64,000 nt of DNA, taken from the NCBI RefSeq assembly GCF_014851395.1, contig NW_024041150.1:50917850-50981849 (forward strand), written 5' to 3'. The notes under the pieces are model-generated. The model saw only the letters and a program-made list of their open reading frames with translations. It had not been told where the DNA came from and searched no databases. The position numbers were made by a program, and so were the translations under genes. Of the stretch, positions 11,440-23,834 are shown in pieces (positions within the stretch are counted from its first letter, which is position 1; each line of letters starts with the position of its first letter). This stretch comes from Micropterus salmoides. Lineage: Eukaryota > Chordata > Actinopteri > Centrarchiformes > Centrarchidae.

Positions 11440-13376
11440 TGATAACTAAAGCCCAGCTGGCCGATATGAGCTAAACAAAGATGAAGCCTTCACTCGTGTC
11501 ATGAGTGTTGCATAGTTTGCTCACCAGAGGGTGCGTTGCAGCTCCTCTGTTAACACTGCAGCACCACAAAACACAAAAGAAAACAATCCCCTGACCGGAG
11601 TCTACCGGAGCTTGTAGAGACACGGAGAGTGGCTGTGTTACTGTTAAACTGACAAAGAGACACGCACCAGCATCAAAACTGGCCCCCCACACACGTTTCC
11701 GTGGCAACTGACCTTATTCTTTGTTTTATTACCACATCAAAGGGATACTCCTTGTCTCACCTAAGTGTGACATGGTCCAGACACTGAACTTTCAATGTAA
11801 AACGGACTGCAGTCTCCAAAGACTCAAAGCATTTAATTAAATCTTTAGTTACCTGATTACGTTTGCCTCTATTTGAGTAGTTATGTTAACTGTTGTTGCT
11901 ATCTGTTGTTGATATTAGTGCTGAAAAGAAGTTTCTTGTGCAGTGTTTTTATTTTCAGCAAGACACTCCTTCATCTAATGTAATCCAAGCTTTCCTCATG
12001 TAACCTGAGCTTCCCCAAGTGGACGAAATAAGTATTACATGCCCTCGTCGGAAATGCCGTTAAATGTATAAATATCCTGACCAATAATGCGACAATTGTT
12101 TCCTGTTACCAAATGCTTAGAACAGTACAACCGTTCAACCATTGAGGTTTGATTGTGGAAAATGTTTGATTATAATATGTGCAAATAGATTTCTTTTAGA
12201 CATTAAGTTTAGAAAGGCAGTCCCATGGGAAACCTGAGACACCCCCTGGGGAACCACGCCCCAGACAACAAAAGAGCGACACGCGACCTCGTTTCGCTCT
12301 CTTCTCTTCGCTGTTGGCTCTCTGCCACCCTGCTCGTCCCTCTGGACGCTTCGGCACGCGCAGCGTGCCTCGCCAGGCAACGCCCAGACTCGGCCAGCGA
12401 AACAAACAGGCCCTTTTGTTCGCCTGAAGCTACACACCCTGAAGTGCCGCGACATCGATCTGCCCCTCAGTTTGTTTTATTTTCTTTATTTCTTTTGTTT
12501 GTTAAAGTTATCAGTCCGTTAAGTTACACTGGACTAATTCAGGAACGACCAAGTTCCATTTTAAGCCTTTTTTCGTCGAGCCAACTTCACCGAGGTCAGA
12601 CCAAGCCACGTGGTCTCGCCAGCTACAACGAAGGAAACCTGAAAACAGCCGAATTGCCAGACGGAGGAGGCGTTTTCAATCAGACACGGAGAACCCTGGA
12701 GAATCCCTAGCAAAAAGCCAGGATCGGGCAGCTAGAGTGGGACCAGCAACAGGCCAAAAGCAGACTGTCGACAAGCAGTAAGACTTAACACACGTTCTGT
12801 GATCAGATGTCCATTTTAACTCCTAAAATCATAGCACTAGTTTACTTTCAGTAGCTCTTCTATGCCGTATGAGTCAAATGCTTCCCACAATCGAACCTCC
12901 AGGCTCGTTGCTCAGCAAATGTTTATGTTCCCTGTATCCAACCATCTTTTTATCACCTTAGTTAGAGAATAAATTCACTGTAATATAACCAAGAGCTGTG
13001 TGTGTTGCCTATTTATAGTTCCTGCCAAGAGAATTGACCCCTTTAGATATGAGACTGACTGACTGATTAAAATAATTGAGCGATTATTAACTAACTGATC
13101 ACTAGTAATAATTGTATAATTATTCAAAACTACCTAGAGGTCCGGAGACTCTAGGATTATAACAACTCCGGTGGTGCCCTGAAACGAGGAATGAAATAAA
13201 ATTAAATAAAATGATTTTATGAATCTTAAAAATTCATAATTGGGTATCAATTCTTATAAATTTATTAAAATGCATAACTAATAAATTTAGGTCTGCTACA
13301 GTATCATAATCTAAATATCGGCTTTTTTTCACTTTAATATTGGCATTGGCCCCCAAAAGCCCATATCGGTCGGGCT
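11440..13376 (+). mobile_element. 'GCCCGACCGATAT' DNA element, interrupted
   Basis: The right end reads 'ggcattggcccccaaaagcc' followed by 'catatcggtcgggct', and the left part has 'ggccgatatgagcta'. The same ends and internal text (for example 'ctgaccggagt') recur at 23835-24797, and 'catgagtgttgcatagtttg' recurs at 41300. It is a non-autonomous, hAT-like fish family by its ends; no transposase is visible. The middle is taken up by the separate insert at 12144-12900. Confidence 0.55.
12144..12900. mobile_element. Insert with ~30-bp inverted ends and GC-rich core
   Basis: Left end 'gaggtttgattgtgg' and right end 'ccacaatcgaacctc' are inverted repeats that extend with a few mismatches for about 30 bp. 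The core (12230-12720) is much richer in G+C and in CpG than its surroundings and holds an open frame of 161 codons with no similarity I recognise. The sequence after it (to 13190) contains 'ggtggtgccctgaaacg', which loosely recalls a retroelement primer-binding site, so an LTR-type origin is an alternative. No clear target duplication was found. Confidence 0.45.
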
Positions 13377-15783
13377 CCAGTAGTGATAATGCTCTCTAGT
13401 TACTTCCCAGCCGTGTATAAAATCAGCAAATCAATGCATGGATTAACACATTTAAATGATATTCTTTGTGTGGTTAATCAATGGTGATAAATGATCCGAT
13501 TGTCCCGAGACACCAGCGGCTGGAGCTCCTTCTCTCTTCGACACACACGTTTCACCCACCCTTTCCCAAAGGGTTAGTTATAATTGTTGGTTATTTTTAT
13601 ACTATTTAAAAACATTTATTAAAAGCTTTTTTCTTTTCACATTTTTATTAACAGCATTACATGTTGATATTGATCTTGCAATAGGCTGAATATTATTGGG
13701 CGGAAACTGGTGATTCTATTTAAAATCAGACATTGTGCAGGCAGCTGACTTGCAATGTTGACAGAGCAGCTGTGTGTGTGAGTCACTGAACTTAAACTGT
13801 TTGTGCACTGTAGCACGATGCTAACAATCTATCCGAAAAGGCAGATCACGGAGAAATTTTAAACGTTCACGATCGAATATCGTAATATCGCACACCCCTT
13901 TGATTAAAAAAAAATATATATATGAATGAAAAATAAAACTTTGGATGAATATGATGAAGAGCAGTAAACAATAGGTGATGTGACAAATAAAATGTACTGC
14001 GTAGTGTTAAAGGATATCAGAATATGAAATGAATAGAAAGCCTGAAACTGAGCTGAAGTCGTCTTTGATGTGAGTTGGATCATTTCAATTTCCCCTGAAA
14101 CATTTAGCCTAATAAATGGACATCATGATCATAGTCTGGGTTACTCAATAGGCCTAATTAATACACAATCATTCTATTCAATCAATTAATAACATAATCT
14201 TGACGGAACGAAAAAGGCGGAACTCGGAAATGCGAAAGTGCAGCTCTGGACAGTCTGTGCGGACTGTTAAACTCTGTCTGTTGTTTTCCAGCTACTACGG
14301 AGGCAGTTGGCGCTTGCAAACATCTCCTCTTCAGACTGCGGTCTGGAAGCTGAACGGGATGTTATTTGGCTGCTGTAAAGTTGGTTTGTTGTAATTCATC
14401 CACATAGTGAGTACACAGATGAACGAAATGCTGTTTCTCAAGGCCCATGGTGCTCAATACAAGATTACTATAATCAACTTGCAAGACGAGACACAAACTT
14501 GTAACTACACTATACGAGACAAAAAAAGTAACCGATATATGAAGGTGGAGTGAACGTGGTTTGGCTGGAGCATTGTAAAGCGCAGTTCAACATGTATGTG
14601 ACTCTTTACTAATATAAACAGCAGCTTCATAAATAAAGATAGCAGCAGAGGTCAGTAATAATGTAATTATGCTTTGCAATGTACATTTATATGAAATAAC
14701 ATTAAATAGCAAAACTTTATTACTACCTACTACTTTAGATTGTTACAAATACTTAGTATATCGTATTCGTTTTACAATTGCATCGTAGTCGTTGACCAAA
14801 TAATCGAATCGTGAGACCAGTGAAGATGCATTACCCCTAATAAATACAGAGTGCAGGTTGTTGTTCATGTGCAGGTGTTTCTTAAACAGATAACAGCTAC
14901 AGAGAGAAAACCTGTTGCTCTGCAGTAATAACTGTGAGACTTAGTATCAGCACAGAACATGTGTGCAGACACAAACTCCATCAAAGGTCTCTACAGCTGT
15001 TACAACTGACTAAAAGTTGTGATCAACTGCCGCTGTCATCTGAAATGGAGGTCGCATCACGTGACACTTTGGAGGAAAGGACCTCTTATTATTAAGCAAT
15101 TAAGAGACTTGAGAAGCAGCCACTTTTTCAATGGAAGTCCAAAAAAAGGATTCACGGGTGTCTAGCTGCAGGTCACTAATGTGGAGTTGCTTCGGGTGCA
15201 GGCTCAGTTCTCTTGTTTGAAGCAGACTGCTTCAGTGAGCTACTTCCTGTTATGATGGCTTTTTTCATTCACCATGCACAAACAAACAGGGTTAGCCTGA
15301 GAGGTTTATAAACCGGCTTCCTGGAATGGACACATGGTTAACTTTGGTATTTTCCCATTTATTGTTTCTATTGGACAAATTGGGATAAAGTTTTTAGAGA
15401 CTGCTCCAGTGTCGGCAGCAGGGAAACAGGGCTTCAACTTAATCCTTGAGGGCAATTGCTCCCCGCCCAAGTACGTCCACTTAAGTGCTTATTTTTGTCA
15501 CTGATTGGCTCAAATTGTTAGTAGGATCCCCTGGTATACCCTAACCCTTTCTGTGTTACCAGAAACGGTCATTAATCAGATTCCTATAGACGTCTGCGCC
15601 ACCCCAGGTCCCTCTGTGGACACATCCCTGCTGTTGGTTGTCACAGACGGTAATGCATTCGTCATACTTTAACATTGTGGGGTTTTGTTCCACATATATG
15701 CTCTAAATGTAATTTATGGTTCCAGATAGCTCGCTCCACCATGACACCTGTTTTTCTCTCTGTATGTCTGTCTTTTGCTATAG

Positions 15784-16485
15784 AAACAGAGAGGAAGTGA
15801 GAAACCTAGACGTCACCGCTGTCAGCAGTGTGGCGAGTCCTTCACAAGATCTGGACATTTAAAGATTCATCAGAGACGTCACACTGGAGAGAAACCGTAC
15901 AGCTGTGACCTGTGTGAGAAAACGTTCACTACACCAGGTCAACAAAGAAAGCACCGACGTGTTCACACTGGAGAGAAACCATACCGCTGTGACCTGTGTG
16001 GGAAAGCGTTCACTACATTAGGCGTACTAAAACGGCACGTACGTGTTCACACTGGAGAGAAACCGTACAGCTGTGAGCACTGTGGGAAAACCTTCACTAC
16101 ATCAGATGACCTAAAAATCCATGAACGCATTCACACTGGAGAGAAACCGTACAGCTGTGAGCACTGTGGAAAAGCCTTCAATCAAAAAGGTCACCTAATA
16201 ACCCATACACGCGTTCACACTGGAGAGAAACCGTACTGGTGTGAACAATGTGGGAAAATGTTTTCCCAGGGTAGTAACCTTAAAAGCCACCAACTTGTTC
16301 ACACTGGAGAGAAACCGTACAGCTGTGACCAGTGTGGGAAAGCTTTCACTAGACTATGTTACCTAGAAGTCCACAGATATTGTCACACTGGGAGGAAACC
16401 ATATAGCTGTGTCCAATGTGGGAAAACGTCTACTAGCAATCAGTTTCTCAAAAGACATGAATGCATTCACACTGAATCAGTCTAA
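15784..16485 (+). CDS. Znf-1 exon 2, 8 C2H2 zinc fingers
   Basis: Terminal exon of a 256-residue protein (23 + 233). The acceptor 'gctatag' precedes AAACAGAGAGG, read as KQRGSEKPRRH, then eight C2H2 fingers with mostly canonical HTGEKPY linkers, ending ECIHTESV-stop. No in-frame ATG exists before 16258, so the array depends on exon 1 for its start. Residues at helix positions -1,2,3,6 are: F1 RGHI, F2 TGQK, F3 TGVR, F4 TDDI, F5 QGHT, F6 QSNS, F7 RCYV, F8 SQFR. Finger 2 has Gln in place of the core Leu, and finger 8 has Ser in place of the core Phe, so the last finger may fold poorly; its linker is HTGRKPY. Known role of the fold: sequence-specific DNA binding in the nucleus. Target and effector function are unknown. 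Confidence 0.85.
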   Translation, partial: KQRGSEKPRRHRCQQCGESFTRSGHLKIHQRRHTGEKPYSCDLCEKTFTTPGQQRKHRRVHTGEKPYRCDLCGKAFTTLGVLKRHVRVHTGEKPYSCEHCGKTFTTSDDLKIHERIHTGEKPYSCEHCGKAFNQKGHLITHTRVHTGEKPYWCEQCGKMFSQGSNLKSHQLVHTGEKPYSCDQCGKAFTRLCYLEVHRYCHTGRKPYSCVQCGKTSTSNQFLKRHECIHTESV

Positions 16486-16924
16486 AACTGTTAGCCGATT
16501 CCTCTCCACATTATCATGTGACTGTGATGGATTAGCGTCATGTGATGACGCTTGGAGAGTAACTACACTCCCAAATTCTGCTAGTTCCCTCGATACGTAT
16601 TAAAAAGATTAAGACTAAATGACAAAGCATTTAATGTGCGCATTAAAATCCTAAAGAAGACTCCTAATTAGCTAAAGAGGACTAGTTTGCATCTCTTATT
16701 TACTTCTCCAACCTCAGCTTCTCCTTGGTCACCACCTTCATTTCTGTAACAACCAGTGTCCTAAAAACTGAAATATAATTGAACTATCATGTACAGTATG
16801 TCTACAGGACAGAGCTGCACACCAGTTTAGCTTGTATGTTCTCAACTATGCACAAGTACTTCTTACTAATTTAAGTAGGAGAACTTGCACAATCAGTGGC
16901 TGAAATACTTTTTGGCCCCACTGT

Positions 16925-16985
16925 ACATAGCAATTGTAAATCACTTTGGATAAGAAGAGTCGGCTAAATGTAATATAATGTAAGA
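16925..16985 (+). repeat. SINE/L2 3' tail fragment
   Basis: 'caattgtaaatcactttgg' followed by 'taagaagagtcggctaaatg' is the 3' tail shared by fish L2 LINEs and the tRNA SINE family in this window. Only the tail is present. Confidence 0.5.
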
Positions 16986-17819
16986 ACCACTGGATGCTGC
17001 GATGTGGCTGTTGATGGACAGGATGAGAAATTGCTAATGAATTTAAGTAATTGAAAAGGGTGGTGTGAAAATAGATTTTGGCTAAAATATTTGTTGTTGT
17101 TTGCAGTAATACCATCCAAACAATGAAACCACACTTACATAACCTATTCAGACATAATAAATTTAGATTGGTCAGTAAATCTATTGTATTTATTTATATT
17201 CAACTTGTTGTTAATTCTATAGTATTGACGGATGCAATTCTATAGATTGGTGAAGCATAACAGTTAAATTCTTCACATAGGCACTATAATTTGATGATTG
17301 TGTATTAATTAGCCTATAACTCTCTGATCTCTTATTAAATGAATGCTTATGAGTCTGACTGTATACCTCAACCTTAAAAACAAATCACACCATAATGTAG
17401 GGATGTGATTCATTTACATTGGAACAACATTTCTTAACAAATAGGCAGCACATGAAATCCAGCGTGATGAATCAGAAAATTAGTACGTTTTATTAAGTCT
17501 CTGCCTCTGCATGCTGTCACACGTCTGACCGGCCTCCGTGCTCCACACAGAACGCTGGCCGACAAACTGTGCAGTTTAGCTCGATACTCATCAAGAAGGT
17601 TATTTGATGTCTTCCACTCTCCTCGTCGTTGGTACCTTTGCGTCCGCTTTCGTTGCAGAGGTGACGCCAAGAGACCCGTCTTACCTGAGTCGGATTGGCC
17701 ATGAACCTGACTGTATTAATGAAACCAACAACGGCAGCAAGCAAGTATTAACCAGTCGTGGGTAGAAAAGAGTCTTCACAGAATGCAGGTGGGATGATTT
17801 GCATGGGATGCTGCATTAA

Positions 17820-17925
17820 AGACAACACGGAAATACGGGACATACCGCGTCACGCATTAATTCAAAACGGGACGCGCTATTTAGTTATTAAATACGGGAC
17901 AATTCCGTATTTTAAGGGATGGTTA
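17820..17925 (+). repeat. 'Tacgggacaattccgta' repeat
   Basis: Contains 'acacggaaatacgggacata' and 'aaatacgggacaattccg' with short internal inverted repeats. It looks like the terminal part of a fish DNA element, but the other end was not found. Confidence 0.35.
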
Positions 17926-19348
17926 AATAATCATTATTATTATTATTATTGCCATAATCAAGCAGCCCTAGTTGCCAAATAAGGCAGTGGGTTTAATTAA
18001 TGTTTGACCTGAATATCTTGAGTCAAGTCAGTAATTGGTAGTTTGGTGTTTATTGATCTCTTGATGCCATAAAAAGACCCTTTTTGCTCTCTTTTCACAG
18101 CCAAGCTCAAAGTTTCTCACCTGTTAAAAAATGGTTTGACACACATCAGTAGCTTGTCTGGAAAATGATCTCTTTGGTTTTGGGTTGGTTGACTGTCAGG
18201 CTCCAGGTTGTCCAGTTTGTGCGACGCTCCACTCAGTATACTTCAGTGACAGTGTGTTGGAGTCTTTTTAATGACCCATCAGCTTCTCGGTTTTCTGAGT
18301 TTTCTAGTGACTTTAAGCTCATTGTTTATCCGTCGGCTGCATGTTTACTGTTCTGGTTCGCTCTCATAGCGTAGAATAAAAGGAAACACAGTAAAAAGCT
18401 ACAGTGTGGAAATGTAAGGAATTAGATTTTCAGCGCCCCCGGGCCCTGCGAACTCTGAAGAAGACGGGCGCTCCATTTAGGGTAACCACGGTAACGGCTT
18501 TTGTGCGTTACACAGTTGTAGCCTATTTAAGTGACGTGAAAATTATAGGCTGCATAACTTTACCTGATAGGCCTTCATCTAGTTTTGCGGGGAAGTTCCT
18601 GTTGATGTCGTGATAACTATTTAGATTCTGGAAATTCAAACGGCGACCATCAGTCTCTCTTTCAATGATTTGTGCTCCGTGTCGCGTCCAAAAAGTTCAA
18701 GACCATTCAACTCCGTCGGCAGGTGTGTGTGTGAGGCGAGCACAACCGTAACAGTTTCTCGGGAATGCACCTGCTTGTCGCTGCACCTTGCTGTTTATGT
18801 TGCTCCCTGATAAAAGAAATATGTTTCTGCTGATACCTGAAAACAGATTTAAATATGTCAACCTGTTGCTCAGAAGGAGCCTGTTATGATCGTGGCTCTC
18901 GACTCTAACTTGTTTTAACAAGCCAGATTAAAGGTAATGCCCTGCCAGTGGCAAATAGCTTTGGTTTAATATTTGATGTGATTACATTAATGTTTAAGTT
19001 GAGATTTACAAGAAATGCCGATATTAAAGTGAAAAAGATTTATAAGCCGATATTTAGATTTTGAAAATGATTTGGATAGTAGACCCCTTGTATATCCATC
19101 CTGTATAAATTACACTTAGAACAGGCTGATACTGAAAGCGGTACTATATGTGGGTTATAAAACCTTTTTCCTACATGGATTATGTTAATAAAATTACAGT
19201 CTCAACAACTTCACATGTAAACAATTGCACGTCAATAAATATTTGTTACTGGAAGGTGCAATCTGCTGTAATAACTACTTCCAATTTAGTATATTCACAT
19301 CTAGTTAACGATACAACAAATCCACGGCTCGGTCCAGCAGTGGACTCA

Positions 19349-20745
19349 GGGCCCCGTTTCAGAAAACGAGTTCAAGAATCTCTGAGTGTAAACCTGAACT
19401 CTGAGCTGTCAAACTCAGAGTTTCTGGTTTCAGAACAGGTGTTTAAAATGAGTTCAGTCAACTCAGAGTATGTTGAGCCTGCTGGAAGCGCATGCGTGGG
19501 GATGAAAAAAAGCCTCATCAATGGAGCTCCGATACTACGAGTCACTATGGCAACGGGTAAATAAATAAAGGCAGAGCCTCCATTTTAATCGGGTGGAGCG
19601 AGAAATATGAATGCTGCCAACGTGGACTATGATGGGCTTTAAAATGCAGGAGTGGAGGAAGGAGTCAATACTTTAACAATATTACATTTTATTCAGCGTT
19701 GCTCATTCATCATTTACCAGACTGGAGTTTCCTTAATGAATGATAAAGTGCTGGGATTCACCTGCAGCCTGTTATTCATTTTAAAAAGCTACAGGCCTGT
19801 TTATGCAGCTGGAACCTGACGGGACTAAATGCCGGTGGCAATAACTGAAGATAAAAATATTAATGAACAGATTAGACACAGTTTAGGCTCCTGATGGACC
19901 TGTGATTGTAAAGTGACAGTCAGACTCAGCAGGTCTATTGATGACTTTTTTTGCAGTGGAAAATGTGTCTAGGTTCAAACTGACTGTGAAGTTTTAGAAA
20001 TCTAATCTTGCTCATTTTGTATTTTATGAAATGCTGTCAAAATACATTCAAGCTATCAAAAGATAATCTAAAACTGTTGTTTCAGCTGCACCACAGTCAT
20101 CCTCAACAATCATATTCACATCTTATCCAGCTGATAACTACGATAGGAATGTTCAATCTGTGCGACTACAATATGAAAGGTTACTGTTCATTGATCAGTT
20201 TTATACAGATTACAGTTTAAACAGTAGCCTATACTGCAGCACTCTAACGCACGGTAAGTGTTTTTGTGCAACTGTTGCCAACCTGACAGCAGCCTTAATG
20301 TCCACAGAGTCACTGAGTTATAAAGGACAGTGCAGCTTATAGATTTTATTCTGTGCTGAGGATAAATTTACGATGTCCAAAGATAACTCTCTGTCCTTAC
20401 AACGATGACAGGTTGATCATAAAAGAGGTCATGTTCAAGAAGCTCGTGTGTTAAAAAACAAAAACTAACAGCCTATTTAACCGTGATTTTGATGTTTCTG
20501 AAGACGTAATTGTGTCCCAGTATGTGCTTTGATATCGACAGTATGTATGAGGAAATGTCAGACGGCCGCTTCAGGCTCCGCAGGAGGAGTCAGAGAGCGT
20601 AGTAAAGTAAACCTCCTCCCAAGCAGGTCAGGTTCACAGCGCAAGTTACAAACCTAGAGTTTATCTGATCTCGCTCTCTGAAACTGAAAACCCAGAGTTT
20701 CACTCATCTCGGGCTCAACTAACTCAGAGTTTGAACCTCAGAGGG
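19349..20745. mobile_element. 'CTCAGAGTT'-rich DNA element
   Basis: The left part 'gccccgtttcagaaaacgag' is followed by several copies of ACTCAGAGTT; the right part (20630-20745) has 'gatctcgctctctgaaac' and 'aactaactcagagtttg'. A second copy of the right part lies at 21468-21575. The layout suggests a non-autonomous element of a Harbinger-like fish family, but inverted ends and target duplication could not be confirmed by eye. Confidence 0.4.
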
Positions 20746-21467
20746 CTGTGGTGCGATTATAAAACGATTATCAAATCTTCAAATCCCTTTTTTTTTTAAT
20801 GTGATTTCTGGATAATTACTAAGCATTTGCACATTAAAATCCAAAACAAAATGTATCCTAATCCCTATCCCCTCCCTAATTTACTTTATGAATTTCAGCT
20901 CCTTTATGGTCACCACCGTCCTTCTCTCACCTCTACTGAGCAAAGAATGCACATCTTATTCTCTTACATTAACTTCTGGCATCTGTGCTCCCTTTACTCA
21001 TCTTCTATTCACTCCTTTCTTCTAAATGTTCCATTTCACCTGCTTTCACATTTTAATTTCTTCTGGAGTCCCTGGATCTTGCAGTTAATCCTGCTGCTGT
21101 CCCTTGCTGTGATGTCTGTCCTTCCTCTCCCCTTGCTGACTCATCTGTGTGATAAAATACCACAAACAGTCAGATCAGCTACATTCGTTAGTGAGCAGTG
21201 ATGAGGTGATGAAGCATTATGAAGCTTTGGGGCTTTAAGCTGAGCACAGTTGCATCTGGTGGTGTGTAAAACCTTTAGACTGAGGCCGAAACGCCACCGT
21301 AACTCGCTGATACCAATAATTTTAGTCTCAAGCGTGCAATAAAAGAGGGTTAACTCTAACCTGACAGTTGATATTTATGAGATTCAGACATGTGATTGGA
21401 CAGTGATATTCATTAAACTAGCCTTTAGTTACATTAGTACAGGAGCAAAATGAACTGAATGAAACCT

Positions 21468-21575
21468 GGTTCACAGCGTAAGTTGGCGGGTTACAGACCC
21501 AGAGTTGATCTGATCTCGCTCTCTGAAACCGAAAACCAAGAGTTTCTCTTATCTTGGGCTCAACGTGACTCAGTT
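21468..21575. repeat. Second copy of 'gatctcgctctctgaaac' segment
   Basis: Collinear with 20628-20735: 'ggttcacagcg(t/c)aagtt', 'gatctcgctctctgaaac(c/t)g', 'cttgggctcaac'. It is probably one end of the same repeat family. Confidence 0.45.
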
Positions 21576-21957
21576 TTGTTGATGTTTACTGTTGCTTTAC
21601 TGCTTGTCAATTATTATGTGAAGATATGAAGTTTTATGGGCTGGGCTAAGACCCCCTGGTTTAAACATTTATTTAGGCTACACAAACAGTCCAGTCACTT
21701 AACGAGGCTGCTGATGAGTTAAAAGAAATATTTTGTAAATGGTAAAAAAGTAGGCTAGTGTTGTATTTTCCAGAACAAGCAGCGCATGACACATCCGCAC
21801 AGCGTTTGGCTCGATGTTTGTTCTGTTCTCCAGACTGCAAACAAACTTAAAACCAGCTCTGGTGAGTCAGTTCATTTCAAACAGAGTCTCCAGCTGCTGA
21901 TACAGTAACGATGGTTTGTGAATCTCTGCGGGACAAAAAGCTTCAATCTGCTAAGCG

Positions 21958-22103
21958 CTTAGCAACAGTAACTAAGGGGAGCTTAACGTGCTTCGCGCGA
22001 GAACACGGAGCTCCACAAGGTCCCGCAGCGCTCCTGTATCTGAAGAGCTCCGACAGTCACAAAGGAGACCTGCTGGATCTCAGAGACCAGGACCAAGAGC
22101 GGG
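21958..22103 (+). promoter_or_regulatory. Znf-2 promoter motif and leader
   Basis: CTTAG-CAACAGTAA-CTAAGGGG at 21958-21980 matches the motif in the Znf-1 and Znf-4 promoters, but the GC box after it is replaced by 'agcttaacgtg'. The following leader ('gagaacacggagctccac' to the ATG) is nearly identical to the leader of Znf-3 on the other strand (46325-46219). The motif sits 123 bp upstream of the ATG. Confidence 0.55.
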
Positions 22104-22196
22104 ATGGAGGAGGACAACCAGGACCCGGAGCCCCGGAGCAACAACGTCCCCGGAGGACAAACAGCAGGCTCGAGCTCTGATAGCACCGATGTTCAG
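22104..22196 (+). CDS. Znf-2 exon 1 (N-terminus, 31 codons)
   Basis: The ATG opens a 31-codon frame that begins MEEDNQDPEPRS, runs through NNVPGGQTAGS and ends SSDSTDVQ, followed by the donor CAG|GTCAGT. It joins in phase 0 to the array at 28992. The translated exon is identical to that of Znf-3 and is a longer relative of the Znf-1/Znf-4 exon. It is acidic and Ser/Pro-rich without a recognised domain. A different ATG at 21911 opens an 89-codon frame through the leader, but it is not shared by the other members. Confidence 0.78.
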
Positions 22197-22379
22197 GTCA
22201 GTGTTCATGAACACAGCTAGCAGCTAACAAGAAGCTAACGTGGCGTTAGCTCGGCCTGGTTCCGACACGTAGCTTCATATTGACTGTAAACAAGATGTAA
22301 TGTAGCAGGATTCAACAGTGGAGCCATCAGAACCCCGTATCTCTACAGAACCCACACTTAATGTGACGGTCGGAACCGG

Positions 22380-22424
22380 AGAGGAGGAGGAGGAGGAGGA
22401 GGAGGAGCAGGAGGAGGAGGAGGT
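22380..22424 (+). repeat. (GGA)n microsatellite
   Basis: About 15 GGA units with one CAG interruption, in the Znf-2 intron. The matching tract in the inverted copy (45921-45944) is shorter, about 8 units, so the repeat changed length after the duplication. Confidence 0.9.
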
Positions 22425-22734
22425 CTCTTGTAGCATGTAGCCTGCTGCCTGGGTGTTAGCATGCTAGCTAAGACTGGACAAAGCTAAAGTTAACTTCCGG
22501 TTCGGCAGTTAAGGGAAACTTAACTGTGATTTTTTTCACCCGTCCCCAAGCGACGCGTCCCAGAACATCGTCCCATAAGCACCACAACACTCACTAATAC
22601 TTACAGTATGCATGTACAGGTAATAGAGAGCGTTCAGAAAGACTGCTTAGGCTTTGTGTTATCAACACTGCAAAGACTTTACAACCAATGACAGTTACAG
22701 GTGGGCAAGGGCGTCAGTTTGTGTGGCGGAGACT

Positions 22735-22960
22735 TTTAGGGGCTCAGATTAGAGTTGTGACGATGCAGAATACTGGGGTCACAAGAACAAGACTAGAAGT
22801 TATTTTAATACTATTTAAAAGAAGTATTAATTGATAAAAATATACAATTGGGGGTCCTCGCTCAGACGAGTTTGAGCATTAAACACTTAATTTCCCGCAT
22901 TCTGGAGCCATTTTCTGCACCAGTAAACGTCTTTATTTATATAAAGGGCAACACAAAATT
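22735..22960 (+). repeat. Dispersed repeat 'gaatactggggtcac'
   Basis: Collinear with 34085-34330: 'ggctcagatta', 'cgcagaata(c/t)tggggtcac', 'gagcattaaacact', 'gcattctggag', 'cattttctgcacca', 'gtctttatttata'. A partial minus-strand copy lies at 36720-36800. Probably a non-autonomous DNA element. Confidence 0.6.
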
Positions 22961-23834
22961 CAGATGGCATATGACAATTCTGAATATACAATGCAGATCT
23001 GTTTTTCTATATTTACATTGTATTGCATGTTTTCTTAATGTGCCTTATTGTTATTTAACATTTCTTGAATTTGAGGGTCGTGATGGTGCAGTGGATAATT
23101 AAGTTCTGAAAATGGTCCAGTCAGCAGCAGAATCTGTGGCTTGAGCCCATGCAACATTTCTCTCTCTCATCATAAAGGTTAACTCTTCAGTGAGCCATAG
23201 ATTATTCCTCCCGCTAATTCTAAATGTCTTTTTAAAGGAGCGTGCTTATTACAAATAGCTGAAAAGGCATTGCAAGGCATGTTTAACATCAGCTATCAGA
23301 CAGACACCCTCCAAATTACAGTTGTACAGATCATGATTAAAAGCCTGTTATTAAAATGCTTATAACACCTTTTAAAAACATAACAAGGTTTACGTTTAGG
23401 TAGGCCAATCCCAGTTAAGATCACCCATTAGAATTACTTTGGAGTGATTAAGGTTGAGTAGTATTTCATAAAGAGAGGAAATAGTTTATTTTGTGGCGGA
23501 TCGTGGCCTGTAACAGCCAACAATAATGAGGTGTATGTCCTTGAATAAATTTACTTTCAATGCCAGTAGATCAAATTGTTTGACTTTACTTACTGACAAT
23601 GTAAGCAACTCTGCCCCCCTTGCCTGAACGATCTGCTCTGAATATATTCGCCATCCTATAGCATCATATTATCTGTTCATGTTGATTTTAACCACGTTTC
23701 TGGTAAGACCATGATGTCCATGTCTGTTATATCAACCCACAGTCTTAGCGTGTTCATTTTTGGAAGGAGACTTATAACTTTAAAATACGTGAGTCCAAGT
23801 CCGGATCTGTTTTTGAAGTCACATGGGGTATATA

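Larger units (their letters stand above)
5625..15783 (+). other. Znf-1 intron (phase 0)
   Basis: A 10.2-kb intron inferred from the donor after exon 1 and the acceptor 'gctatag' before the finger exon. It holds a hAT MITE, an L2 LINE and several nested DNA elements, listed separately. The last ~190 bp (15590-15783) match the ends of the other three Znf introns, most closely Znf-4 (62446-62637), including 'gctccaccatgaca' about 50 bp before the acceptor. I see no other exon in it. Stretches 5931-7282, 7695-8940 and 13910-15580 contain nothing I can name. Confidence 0.65.

Noticed and set aside
12225..12710. 161-codon frame as a real gene
   Set aside because: Lies within a probable mobile insert and has no recognisable protein motif; kept only as a finding.
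13160..13190. Retroelement primer-binding site 'tggtgccctgaaacg'
   Set aside because: No matching LTR pair and no gag/pol text nearby.
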